Source of the DNA: an uncultured Flavobacteriales bacterium
Lineage (GTDB): Bacteria > Bacteroidota > Bacteroidia > Flavobacteriales_G > Salibacteraceae
DNA length: 64,000 nucleotides
Assembly (NCBI GenBank): GCA_913020435.1
Contig: CAJVZZ010000002.1
Location: forward strand, 1 to 64,000
Direction of reading: 5' to 3'
Under the pieces are notes generated by a model. That model saw only the letters and a list, made by a program, of their open reading frames with translations, was not told the DNA's origin and searched no databases. Numbering within the stretch: the first letter of the stretch is position 1; every line of letters begins with the position of its first letter. Shown here one piece after another: positions 1-7,313 of this stretch. A program made the translations under genes and the position numbers.

Positions 1-1
1 A

Positions 2-905
2 GACACTCATACCGCATGTGATGAATTTACTTGGATTGATGGGATAACCTATACTGCAAGCAATACTTCTGCTTCAGATACACTAATAAACACAGCTGGT
101 TGTGACTCAGTGGTTACCCTTGATTTAACAATCAATCGCTCTAACTCGGCAACAGATATACATACAGCTTGTAGTTCTTTTACGTGGATCGACGGAATAA
201 CGTATACAACAAGTAACACAACAGCAATAGATACATTAGTAAATACAGCGGGCTGTGACTCAATAGTTACACTGGATTTAACAGTTAATTACTCTAACTC
301 AGCAACTGATACTCATACAGCTTGTAATGCTTTTACGTGGATTGATGGAGTAACTTACACTGCAAGTAACACGACGGCTATAGATACACTGGTAAATGAT
401 GCTGGATGTGACTCACTTGTTACGCTTGACTTAACAATCAAGTATTCCACATCTGCAACAGATACTCATACAGCTTGTGATGTATTTACGTGGATTGATG
501 GAGTAACTTACACTGCAAGTAATACAACAGCTATAGATACGCTAGTAAATACTGCTGGATGTGACTCAATTGTTACGCTTGACTTAACAATTAGGTATTC
601 CACTTCTGCAACAGACACTCATACCGCATGTGATGAATTTACTTGGATTGATGGGATAACCTATACTACAAGCAATACTTCGGCTATAGATACACTATTA
701 AACACAGCTGGTTGTGACTCGGTGGTTACCCTTGATTTAACCATCAATTACTCTACAACAGCAATAGATATTCAAACAGCATGTGACACATTTATATGGA
801 TTAATGGGGTGACATATACCTCGAGTGACTCTACCGCAAAAGATACTCTAGTAACTTTAAGCGGATGTGATAGTATCGTTAGTCTAAAATTGACCATTAC
901 CACAA
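2..905 (+). repeat. Six tandem 153-bp coding repeats
   Basis: The conserved Ala-Cys codons recur near 14, 167, 320, 473, 626 and 779, a period of exactly 153 bp (51 codons). The sixth unit is the most divergent. The first and fifth units, 612 bp apart, are far more alike (about 95 percent by eye) than neighbouring units, which points to duplication of a four-unit block. All units stay in frame. Confidence 0.93.
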
Positions 906-1357
906 TTAATAAAAACGTTAGCACTTCTGAAGAAACGTTGACGGTCTCAGAATCTGGAGCTCAATATCAGTGGATGGTTTGTGAGAATAACTACACTATT
1001 GTAGATGGGGAAATTGGTCAATCTTTTACCGCTGCAGCAAATGGTTTGTATGCAGTAGAAATAACTAAAGATGGTATTGGGTGTATAGATACCTCCATAT
1101 GTTCTAATGTAAAAACGGTTGGAGTCATTCAAACTGTTTTCAATGGTCCGATAACAATATACCCTAATCCGACTACCGGCAAACTGAATATTGACGCGGT
1201 AAACTTTGAAGATGTAGAAGTTTATGATACTTCAGGACGTTTAATTATTAAGTCAGAATTGACGACTATTAGCCTTGAGGAGCAATCAAAGGGACTTTAT
1301 ATTTTGAAAGTAAGTGCTAATGGTACAATTCAAGAATTCAAGGTTTTTAAAGAGTAA
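2..1357 (+). CDS. 3' end of a repeat-rich T9SS-secreted adhesin-like protein (5' end outside window)
   Basis: The reading frame is open from the first bases of the window, so the true start lies upstream; the first in-frame start-like codon (GTG at 110) is internal to a repeat. The visible part has six tandem units of about 51 residues (pattern TAC..FTWIDG.TYT..NT...DTL....GCDS.V.LDLTI), each with two cysteines. A module with YQW, two cysteines and CIDTSIC follows, then a classic T9SS type A sorting tail starting at IYPNPTTGKLNI and ending GLYILKVS...KVFKE. Proteins of this kind are exported by the type IX system and anchored to or released from the cell surface. The role as adhesin or matrix protein is inferred from repeat architecture only. 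Confidence 0.9.
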   Translation, partial: DTHTACDEFTWIDGITYTASNTSASDTLINTAGCDSVVTLDLTINRSNSATDIHTACSSFTWIDGITYTTSNTTAIDTLVNTAGCDSIVTLDLTVNYSNSATDTHTACNAFTWIDGVTYTASNTTAIDTLVNDAGCDSLVTLDLTIKYSTSATDTHTACDVFTWIDGVTYTASNTTAIDTLVNTAGCDSIVTLDLTIRYSTSATDTHTACDEFTWIDGITYTTSNTSAIDTLLNTAGCDSVVTLDLTINYSTTAIDIQTACDTFIWINGVTYTSSDSTAKDTLVTLSGCDSIVSLKLTITTINKNVSTSEETLTVSESGAQYQWMVCENNYTIVDGEIGQSFTAAANGLYAVEITKDGIGCIDTSICSNVKTVGVIQTVFNGPITIYPNPTTGKLNIDAVNFEDVEVYDTSGRLIIKSELTTISLEEQSKGLYILKVSANGTIQEFKVFKE

Positions 1358-1464
1358 TATGATATAAATTAAAAGTAGTAAGTTAGTTTATACTGCTAAA
1401 GACTCACTTTAACAAAGTGATCTTTTGAACTGACATTTTTTTGATACTCTAGTTAGATAATAAT

Positions 1465-1503
1465 AAAAAGGCCTTATGATCGCATGACTATAAGGCCTTT
1501 TTT
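1465..1503 (+). terminator. Rho-independent terminator after the adhesin-like gene
   Basis: A 13-bp stem (AAAAAGGCCTTAT pairing with ATAAGGCCTTTTT) encloses a 12-nt loop and ends in a T run. It lies about 110 bp after the stop codon at 1357 and is probably bidirectional. Confidence 0.85.
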
Positions 1504-1644
1504 AATGCCCAATTAACGACAATTCTAAAACTCTTTTACGCTATAATAACAAAGAAATCGACGCTTTAATAACCAGCGATAGTTGTGTTCAAGAGTTATT
1601 GCTAGGCTGAAATATCCAACCACAATGATTAAAAATAAAACGAC

Positions 1645-2069
1645 ATGGATAACTGGAAAGAACCCAAGGTAAAGTCAGAAGGAGTAATAAATAAAGAGTT
1701 TAGATCTGAACTGAAATAGTTAATCTATCGAGCATTAAAAAATGTTCAACTTATAAAAGATAAAAAAGAAATAAATAGAGTTGAGACGGCTGTTATATCA
1801 CTATTAAGCACCTACAATAAAAGACATATCACATACCTGCAGTGCAGACTTAAGTTGCTTTCTCGCTCATAAGAAAAAAATTATTTTTTGTCTTGGGGCG
1901 CAGATTACAAACTGAAACCACACAATTACTTTAATCTCAAAAAAAAGCTCTTGACATTGGAGTAATTTTTCAGTTGCACTGGTCAAGCTCAATATCTATT
2001 TTGATTAATCCCTCAACGCAAAAGGAGACAGCATTAAATGCTCTTGTTTTTGAACTAAAAAAGCCTTAA
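1645..2069 (+). pseudogene. Possible decayed ORF, unidentified
   Basis: From an ATG at 1645 a protein-like frame begins MDNWKEPK and continues past one in-frame TAG and one TAA. After a frame change it stays open for about 44 codons, ending ...ALNALVFELKKP at 2067-2069. The three segments together would give about 140 residues. I do not recognise the family, and the call rests only on the length and composition of the open segments; it could be ordinary non-coding DNA. Confidence 0.25.
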
Positions 2070-2093
2070 TCTTTTCAGAATGAGGCTTTTATT
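2056..2093 (+). terminator. Terminator-like hairpin within a duplicated non-coding segment
   Basis: AAAAAAGCCTTA pairs imperfectly with TGAGGCTTTTATT. The hairpin and the roughly 80 bp after it resemble the terminator region at 1465-1560, so it may be a duplicate of that segment rather than the terminator of a local gene. Confidence 0.5.
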
Positions 2094-2274
2094 ACCCCTT
2101 ACGCTACAATTCTCGAACTCTTTTATGTCAAACATTAAAGAAATATACGGGTTGAAGGGATTAATGATTTCTCAGGGTTTAATGACTAATGACCACCAAA
2201 ACCAATATACGACAAGGTAAAAGGGGATGTTAATACTACCTAATGGGTATTAAACTATAATAGACAGAAATAGT

Positions 2275-2523
2275 ATGGCAAATAATACAGGACAAAAACA
2301 CGGAGAAAGGCAGAAAGGAACACCAAATAAATTGACTAGAGAATTACGGTCAATTTTAAAAGATGTATTGCATCAAGAAATAGAACAACTTCCAGAAAAA
2401 CTCGATGAGTTAGAACCTAAAGACCGAATGGACGCACTGCTGAAACTAATGCCTTATGTATTTCCTAAATTAACCAATATTTCACATTCAGAAAGCGAGC
2501 CGATTGATCGGAGAATTGAATGA
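2275..2523 (+). CDS. Small phage-type protein (DUF5681-like)
   Basis: This 82-residue basic-to-acidic protein begins with a GERQKGTPNKLTRELR stretch, typical of DUF5681-like small proteins of Bacteroidota phages and prophages, some placed near terminase genes. A helical segment rich in Glu and Leu follows (EQLPEKLDELEPKDRMDALLKLMPYVFPKL). No neighbouring phage gene is seen, so it is either a stray cargo gene or the last remnant of a phage insertion. Flanking DNA on both sides is decayed sequence. The family assignment is from motif memory; the function is not known. Confidence 0.6.
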   Translation: MANNTGQKHGERQKGTPNKLTRELRSILKDVLHQEIEQLPEKLDELEPKDRMDALLKLMPYVFPKLTNISHSESEPIDRRIE

Positions 2524-2559
2524 AAAATAAAACAAATATCAAAGATTATTAAAACCACC

Positions 2560-2960
2560 TCACTCCTTAAAAACCTTGAACTCTTGTGTTGTTCCGTTAG
2601 CATTTACCTTTAAGAGATAAAGTCCTTTTGATTGCTCTTCAAGGTCAATAGTCTTTAAGCTAGACTTAATAATTAAGCGTCCTGACACATCATAAACTTC
2701 AACACCCTCAAAGTTTTCAGCATCAATAGTGAGCTTTCCATTATAGGGCTAGGATACACTTTAACGTTGCTTAAAATTGCTGAGTTATCTATTCCAACGG
2801 TGCTTATGATAGTCAAATTAAGACTAACAATATTATCACAGCCATTTGAAGCTGGTAAAGTTCTGTTGTAGTAGTATTATTTGAGGTCTAGGTGACCCCA
2901 TTTATCCAAGTATAACTTTTATTAGCAGGTGTAGATTCTTGAGTAAAAGCAGGCTAACAA
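2560..2960 (-). pseudogene. Broken T9SS adhesin tail, inverted relative of the gene at 2-1357
   Basis: Read on the minus strand, the last 60 codons give GKLTIDAENFEGVEVYD, then SGRLIIKS, LEEQSKGLYLLKV and QEFKVFKE with a TGA stop at 2560-2562, closely matching the sorting tail at 1160-1357. Upstream, a frameshift disrupts the YPNPT motif. Still further upstream, a repeat unit (YTWINGVT, then a TAG, then GCDNIVSLNLTI) is recognisable but shortened and interrupted. It is a decayed paralogue pointing towards the intact gene. Confidence 0.85.
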
Positions 2961-3001
2961 ACAACAAATTTTACTAATTCTCAAAACGTGAAAAAACATG
3001 C

Positions 3002-3036
3002 AAAAAAAAGGCAGGTTACATTTTGCAACCTGCCTT
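3002..3036 (-). terminator. Terminator of the EGF-like lipoprotein gene
   Basis: On the minus strand GGCAGGTT, a loop and AACCTGCC are followed by a run of eight T. It sits 23 bp beyond the stop codon of the gene ending at 3059. Confidence 0.85.
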
Positions 3037-3058
3037 TGCTATTAATAATTTGTTGGAA

Positions 3059-3607
3059 CTATTGTTTAGTTCCGGTAAATTTGCTGGATGCAGTTAATGT
3101 TGCACCCTCGTCTTCGTAGCTCTCTGTTATATCAATAGAGATTGAAGAACTGCCAAAAGTACCAGTAACAACAATCGATTCTACATCACCAGACTCACTA
3201 TCGGTCTCTACTAGTGTCATACCAAAGGCAGTATTTGAAGATAATTCAATTACTTCTTCAGCATCATCGAAAAACATCATTTTAGGATTTATCCCAGCAA
3301 GCGAAATCTTGTAAGTGTCTGCCTCTGAAAATGAAATACCCTCATATATTGTTGTTGATGTGCCAATGTATGTTCCCACATAATCATTTCTTACCTCATT
3401 GCTACACGTACCACCATTGAAAAAATCAGGACAAGCGCAAGAACCTGTTGAAGCATCACTAGTTCCGCCGTTTAAACAAACATTTGAACAATCACCTGTT
3501 TTCTTATCACAGGAAGCTGTGTTTTCACAAGTTTTGTCTTTACACTTATCACAAGAAGAAAATAAACCTAATGATACTACTGCTATCGCTATTAAAAATT
3601 TTTTCAT
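3059..3607 (-). CDS. Cys-rich lipoprotein with EGF-like segment
   Basis: The 182-residue product starts MKKFLIAIAVVSLGLFSSC, a lipoprotein signal with lipobox FSSC, so it should be lipidated at Cys19 and sit in the outer or inner membrane facing the periplasm or surface. Residues 19-70 are cysteine-rich (CDKCKDKTC, CLNGG, CACPDFFNGGTC) and look like one EGF-type unit. Residues 75-182 form a beta-rich acidic domain (YVGTYIGTSTTIYEG...) seen in many small Bacteroidota lipoproteins of unknown role. A -7 box (TAATTTTG) lies at 3633-3640. No function can be assigned. Confidence 0.85.
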   Translation of the reverse strand: MKKFLIAIAVVSLGLFSSCDKCKDKTCENTASCDKKTGDCSNVCLNGGTSDASTGSCACPDFFNGGTCSNEVRNDYVGTYIGTSTTIYEGISFSEADTYKISLAGINPKMMFFDDAEEVIELSSNTAFGMTLVETDSESGDVESIVVTGTFGSSSISIDITESYEDEGATLTASSKFTGTKQ

Positions 3608-3632
3608 TACTTATTTAGTTAAAATTAATTAT

Positions 3633-3640
3633 CAAAATTA
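3633..3640 (-). promoter_or_regulatory. -7 box of the EGF-like lipoprotein gene
   Basis: TAATTTTG on the minus strand is a full match to the Bacteroidota TAnnTTTG element, 25 nt before the start codon. Confidence 0.55.
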
Positions 3641-3800
3641 CCAAATCAACCTATAAGAATAGGTGCTAATCAACGAGAATAACTACCTATTTAACGCGGT
3701 GCTGAGCTTAAACAAGGTCTATTGAGTTCGATACTTGATAATAAACTGGTTTTCAAAAACGGAAACTATCGAACCCCGAAATTCAAACAAGGATTTGGCT

Positions 3801-3818
3801 ATATATATATATATATAT
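3801..3818. repeat. (AT)9 dinucleotide repeat
   Basis: Nine uninterrupted AT units lie downstream of the tRNA-Leu terminator. Such tracts are prone to length change; no gene function is evident here. Confidence 0.9.
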
Positions 3819-3845
3819 CTCATAATACCAACAAGTTGGACGGTT

Positions 3846-3888
3846 ATAAAATAAAAACGGAAGATAAACTTTCGAATATCTCCCGTTT
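3846..3888 (-). terminator. Terminator of tRNA-Leu
   Basis: On the minus strand AAACGGGAGATA pairs with TATCTTCCGTTT across a 10-nt loop (12 bp with one G-T pair), then a T-rich tract. It begins 3 nt after the mature tRNA end. Confidence 0.8.
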
Positions 3889-3890
3889 AG

Positions 3891-3973
3891 TACCGAAGGC
3901 GGGAATCGAACCCGCACTCCCAGAAGGAACTGGATTTTGAATCCAGCGCGTCTACCAATTCCGCCACTTCGGC
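3891..3973 (-). tRNA. tRNA-Leu (anticodon CAA)
   Basis: The minus strand reads GCCGAAGTGGCGGAATTGG, the typical 5' end of a class II bacterial tRNA-Leu. An anticodon stem CTGGA / TCCAG holds loop TTCAAAA (anticodon CAA, decoding UUG). A long variable arm and the T arm GCGGGTTCGATTCCCGC follow. The acceptor stem GCCGAAG pairs with CTTCGGT, with a G-U first pair. Discriminator base is A, and CCA is not encoded. It is a single isolated tRNA gene with its own promoter and terminator. Confidence 0.97.
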
Positions 3974-4043
3974 ATCTCCGGCTAGTAACTGTCTGCATTC
4001 CGATAACCATCGGGCACTGTTGTCTAGCTTTTTAATTAGAGCG

Positions 4044-4051
4044 CAAAAATA
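4044..4051 (-). promoter_or_regulatory. -7 box of tRNA-Leu
   Basis: TATTTTTG on the minus strand matches TAnnTTTG and lies about 70 nt upstream of the mature tRNA 5' end, consistent with a processed leader. Confidence 0.5.
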
Positions 4052-4140
4052 TCCATTCTTCTTAATAACGCAACAACAAAAATCACATCAAATACATATT
4101 CCTGAATAGGAAGCCTTTACAGTTATTCAGAATATATACC

Positions 4141-4992
4141 TATGAAAAAATTACTATTCGTAATCAGAATTTTAGCTGGATTTTCAGCCTTCTCTCAAAC
4201 CATTGTTGTCAACACATTCTAAACTAATCCTCGCAATAAACTCAGCATTTATTTACCTAGCTCCTATTCTGCAATTAACGGAGGCGCTCAAATATCATAG
4301 CTACGCACTTTAAACGTTGGCAAGTGGAATTCAAAATCATGGCGCGATACATTGATTGCATTTGCTGAAATAAATAACCTTATTCTTGATTTGCCCTGAT
4401 GGTGTGCCAAATGGAAGAGTAAGTGATGCAATTGATGTGGATCTTATTAATTATGTCATGAATTTGATTGATAATTGGTTGTCATTTGATACTAAACGTC
4501 AATATGCATTAGGCTTACCCATCTTGATAATTCAAGAATCAAGAAATAATCCTTAGGTTCGATTCAATCCTATTAAATCTGAGTTGAAGGGCAAAGGTGC
4601 CATTGAAATTCAAACTTGTTAAATGGATTTGGATATAAAATGGACTTCTCGCATAGAAATTCCATTTTAACCCTAGCTTCTAAGAGGATTGATTCAGTAA
4701 ACATGGCTGGAGAATACTAATATCAGCATTTATAAAGGGGCCAATCCAATGAATTATCAAGCTTTCTTAAACCTATGAAAGTTGGCAATTCGATAACCAT
4801 TAACTCGAACTCGAACTCGAAAATCTCGCATCTTTTACTAACGAATCAACTTGATCAAGAGATGGATTTTATTAAAAAAAAACAAATAAAAATGAATCGG
4901 ATCTTTCAGCAAATTGGGCGCTCTGGTTTTATATACTAACTGTAAAAACTAAAGAAGGAACCATAGCTAGAAGGTCTGAAATTGTTGAATAG
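4141..4992 (+). pseudogene. Broken secreted alpha/beta-hydrolase (esterase) with T9SS-type tail
   Basis: An ATG at 4141 starts a signal-peptide-like MKKLLFVIRILAGFSAFSQ. The following segments KLSIYLPSSYS, KWNSKSWRDTLIAFAE, CPDGVPNGRVSDAIDVD and WLSFDTKRQYALGLP match the layout of secreted PHB-depolymerase/LpqC-like esterases of Bacteroidota. They are spread over different frames and separated by several stops. The GxSxG region is not readable. The final segment NWALWFYILTVKTKEGT...RRSEIVE ends at a TAG at 4990-4992 and looks like a sorting-tail end. It has many lesions and is clearly non-functional. Confidence 0.75.
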
Positions 4993-4996
4993 TATA

Positions 4997-6256
4997 CTAG
5001 GTCTTCTGCTTTTTCTTTCGAGCTGCCGGAAATAGTACATTGTTTAATATTAATCTATAACCCGGAGAATTAGGATGCAAATCCAAGTCTGTTGGAGGAT
5101 CACCTACAAAATGCTGATAGTCTTCAGGATCATGTCCACCATAAAAAGTCCATTGACCTTTACCAAACTTACCATGAATGTACTTTGCAGAATTCAATGA
5201 TTTATTCTCACCCATAATAAGCACTCCTGGCTTTATAAATCCTTTATTAAATGCTGTCGTTTGACCCATAAACCCTTTTACTCTGCTTGTATGGTTTTGA
5301 CATAACATGGTAGGAACAGGATCCCATTTTGCTGAATACTCAAACAAGGTGAAGTAATCAATATTCTCCGGTGTACGAGAATGTAAGGGGGTTGCATCAA
5401 TATTAGAAAACTCATATTCCATTGGGTTTCGACTTATGAGGAAATCACGAAACGCAAATGTGTTATCGTAATTCAATTCGTTGTGACCATTGCGATCGGC
5501 AGGATCACCATCAAACATAGTTTCACAAATATCTACTTCCTCAGCGCTAAGTGAGATATCATAGCTATCTGTGCCCGAGCACATCGTAAATACAAATCCC
5601 CCCCCTGCAGTGTATTCTTTAATCTTGAGTGCTACACCCAATTTAAGTTCACTTACTTTACTAAAACCTAATCGCTCTGCAGTTGCTTCAAATTCTTTAA
5701 CCTGAGCTTGGTACCAAGGTGCATTTCTATAGCTCGCATAAAATCTACCATACTGCCCTGTAAAATCTTCATGATGCAAATGCAACCAATCATAGAGATG
5801 TAATTCGCCACTAATAATTTCATCATCGTAAATAACGGTATACGGGATTTCAGCATAAGATAAGACCAAAGTAACTGCATCATCCCATGGCTGCTTTCCT
5901 TTTGGTGAATAAACAGCGATTTTAGGAGCTTTTTCCAATTTCACCACCTCCATATTTACTTCTGGATTGGCTATTTCTTGTTTAATAGCTGTCGCTTGTG
6001 CATCGGCAATTGTTAAGTATGTAACCCCTCGTATTATGCATTCAGCTTCGATATCCTTAGAATAAGGAATCATAAAACTCCCGCCGCGATAATTCAACAA
6101 CCACTCTAACGTTACCTCTCGCTCTAGAACCCAAAAAGCAACACCGTAGGATTTCATATGGTTCTTTTGAGTATCGTCCATAGGTAACAGGAGCTTACGC
6201 GCAAACCCACCTAAACTGAAAGAAACCAAAATAACAAGCAACAAAATTTTACGCAT
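4997..6256 (-). CDS. Secreted protein of the Bacteroidota family often labelled 'asparagine synthetase B'
   Basis: The 419-residue product, from the start at 6256, has a signal peptide (MRKILLLVILVSFSLGGFA). The longer frame adds 11 residues before the signal and is less likely. Motifs such as KLLLPMDDTQKNHMKSYGVAFW and FGKGQWTFYGGHDPEDYQH are typical of a conserved exported family that databases often call asparagine synthetase B. I see neither the N-terminal catalytic cysteine of a glutaminase domain nor an ATP-pyrophosphatase loop, so that name is probably wrong. The GGHDPEDYQH ending resembles glutamine-amidotransferase-like folds; function is unknown. Confidence 0.8.
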   Translation of the reverse strand: MRKILLLVILVSFSLGGFARKLLLPMDDTQKNHMKSYGVAFWVLEREVTLEWLLNYRGGSFMIPYSKDIEAECIIRGVTYLTIADAQATAIKQEIANPEVNMEVVKLEKAPKIAVYSPKGKQPWDDAVTLVLSYAEIPYTVIYDDEIISGELHLYDWLHLHHEDFTGQYGRFYASYRNAPWYQAQVKEFEATAERLGFSKVSELKLGVALKIKEYTAGGGFVFTMCSGTDSYDISLSAEEVDICETMFDGDPADRNGHNELNYDNTFAFRDFLISRNPMEYEFSNIDATPLHSRTPENIDYFTLFEYSAKWDPVPTMLCQNHTSRVKGFMGQTTAFNKGFIKPGVLIMGENKSLNSAKYIHGKFGKGQWTFYGGHDPEDYQHFVGDPPTDLDLHPNSPGYRLILNNVLFPAARKKKQKT

Positions 6257-6311
6257 GCAACAAATGTAGTGGTTCGACCTGTTATCCATTTCAAAAAGCT
6301 GTTAATAAGCA

Positions 6312-6319
6312 TACTTTTG
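6312..6319 (+). promoter_or_regulatory. -7 box of the 146-residue lipoprotein gene
   Basis: TACTTTTG matches TAnnTTTG and lies 17 nt before the ATG at 6337. Confidence 0.55.
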
Positions 6320-6336
6320 TAATAAAATAGTTAGTT

Positions 6337-6777
6337 ATGAGATATTTCTTTTACGTACTTCTATCAATAATAGTCATCACTAGTTGTGTAGAATCTGCAA
6401 GCGAAAGCAAAGAAGTTAAAACTGAGAACAAAGAGCGTGAGACAAACAAAAGAATGAAAGCGAACGCTGAAACCTCTGAAGGTATGTTAATGATGAAACA
6501 TATGATTATTTCGTTCAACGAAATGAACGAGGAAGATAAGAATTATGCTGTTTTACTCGGAGAACTCAGCTATCAGTGTGATTATATCATTAAAAACTGC
6601 ACAATGAAAGGCGATGATTATACAGAATTACACAAAATGCTGGAACCTATTCTAGCCTCTATTCAAAAAGCTAAAAACGCAGATTCTAACGAAAAAACAG
6701 ATGCTGAATTGAAGATTATTGTAAGTATAACTGAACTGTTTTTTGAAATATTTGAATCAGATCAAGCTCAGGTTTAA
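6337..6777 (+). CDS. Small helical lipoprotein
   Basis: The 146-residue product starts MRYFFYVLLSIIVITSC with lipobox ITSC (Cys17). A charged, low-complexity linker (ESASESKEVKTENKERETNK) and a helical domain with two further cysteines (YQCDYIIKNCTMKG) follow. No family is recognised. It is transcribed away from the minus-strand secreted-protein gene, and the region after it is decayed DNA. The frame and promoter support a real gene; the role is unknown. Confidence 0.75.
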   Translation: MRYFFYVLLSIIVITSCVESASESKEVKTENKERETNKRMKANAETSEGMLMMKHMIISFNEMNEEDKNYAVLLGELSYQCDYIIKNCTMKGDDYTELHKMLEPILASIQKAKNADSNEKTDAELKIIVSITELFFEIFESDQAQV

Positions 6778-6839
6778 TTCAAATCGGGTTGCATGTTACC
6801 ATGGAGTTTGCCCATAAATCGCCCCTAAAGGAAATTTTA

Positions 6840-7258
6840 AAAAACACGTAAAATCTTAATAGTAAGCAAAGGTTGACCCTTCCGCTGTTTATAGTAAGCT
6901 TAGTTATGATTATTGTTTTGAATGCAAATAGAGTAATTAAGAATTCGGAATAGGCTATCACTTTTGCTCTTGCTTTCTTAATTACTATGCTTGGAGTTTA
7001 CTTGCAAAATATAAAACGAAACTATTTCGTAGCATTTAGAATTCCTTGGACTTTGCAGAGCGTTGAAGTTTGGAAAAAACGCACCGCTTAATTGGGAGAT
7101 TATTTTTCTTTTCAGAGTTAATTGGTGCTTTGTTAATGGTATTTATTCCGCAAGACTGTGCTTTGAAATCAACTGTTGAATTGACGTTTTAAGGAACGCT
7201 CTATGGCATCATTTACTCCATTGTCCTCTTTAAACGACTTGAAAATAAAAAAGCTTAA
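6840..7258 (+). pseudogene. Broken SdpI-family membrane protein
   Basis: Segments in alternating frames read LPLFIVSLVMIIVL, FALAFLITMLGVYLQNIKRN, YFVAFRIPWTLQSVEVWKK, LIGALLMVFIPQD and YGIIYSIVLFKRLENKKA, ending at a TAA at 7256-7258. The RxPWTLxSxEVWKKT(HR) block is the signature of SdpI/DUF1648 membrane proteins, known from the SdpC toxin-immunity protein of Bacillus. At least one in-frame TAG and two frameshifts break it. The 5' boundary is approximate. Confidence 0.75.
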
Positions 7259-7261
7259 AAC

Positions 7262-7296
7262 AAAAAATACCCCGAAAATTGTGGGGCATTTCTTTT
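7262..7296 (-). terminator. Terminator of the TonB-receptor gene
   Basis: A short GC stem (CCCC / GGGG) with flanking A and T tracts lies just after the minus-strand stop at 7314. The T-run on the minus strand fits termination of the receptor gene. Confidence 0.5.
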
Positions 7297-7313
7297 CAAT
7301 CAAGTTTTTTAAT

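Noticed and set aside
2-905. Regular 153-bp repeats as a CRISPR array
   Set aside because: The units are contiguous, in frame and translate to a conserved protein repeat; there are no unique spacers and no cas genes.
3722-4010. ORFs on both strands across the tRNA-Leu (72 and 75 codons)
   Set aside because: They translate the tRNA itself (e.g. VPKAGIEPALPEG and CRSGGIGRRAGF, well-known spurious proteins from tRNA genes).
4807-4822. Short (AACTCG)3 tandem repeat
   Set aside because: It lies in a multi-lesion pseudogene, is very short and shows no sign of function.
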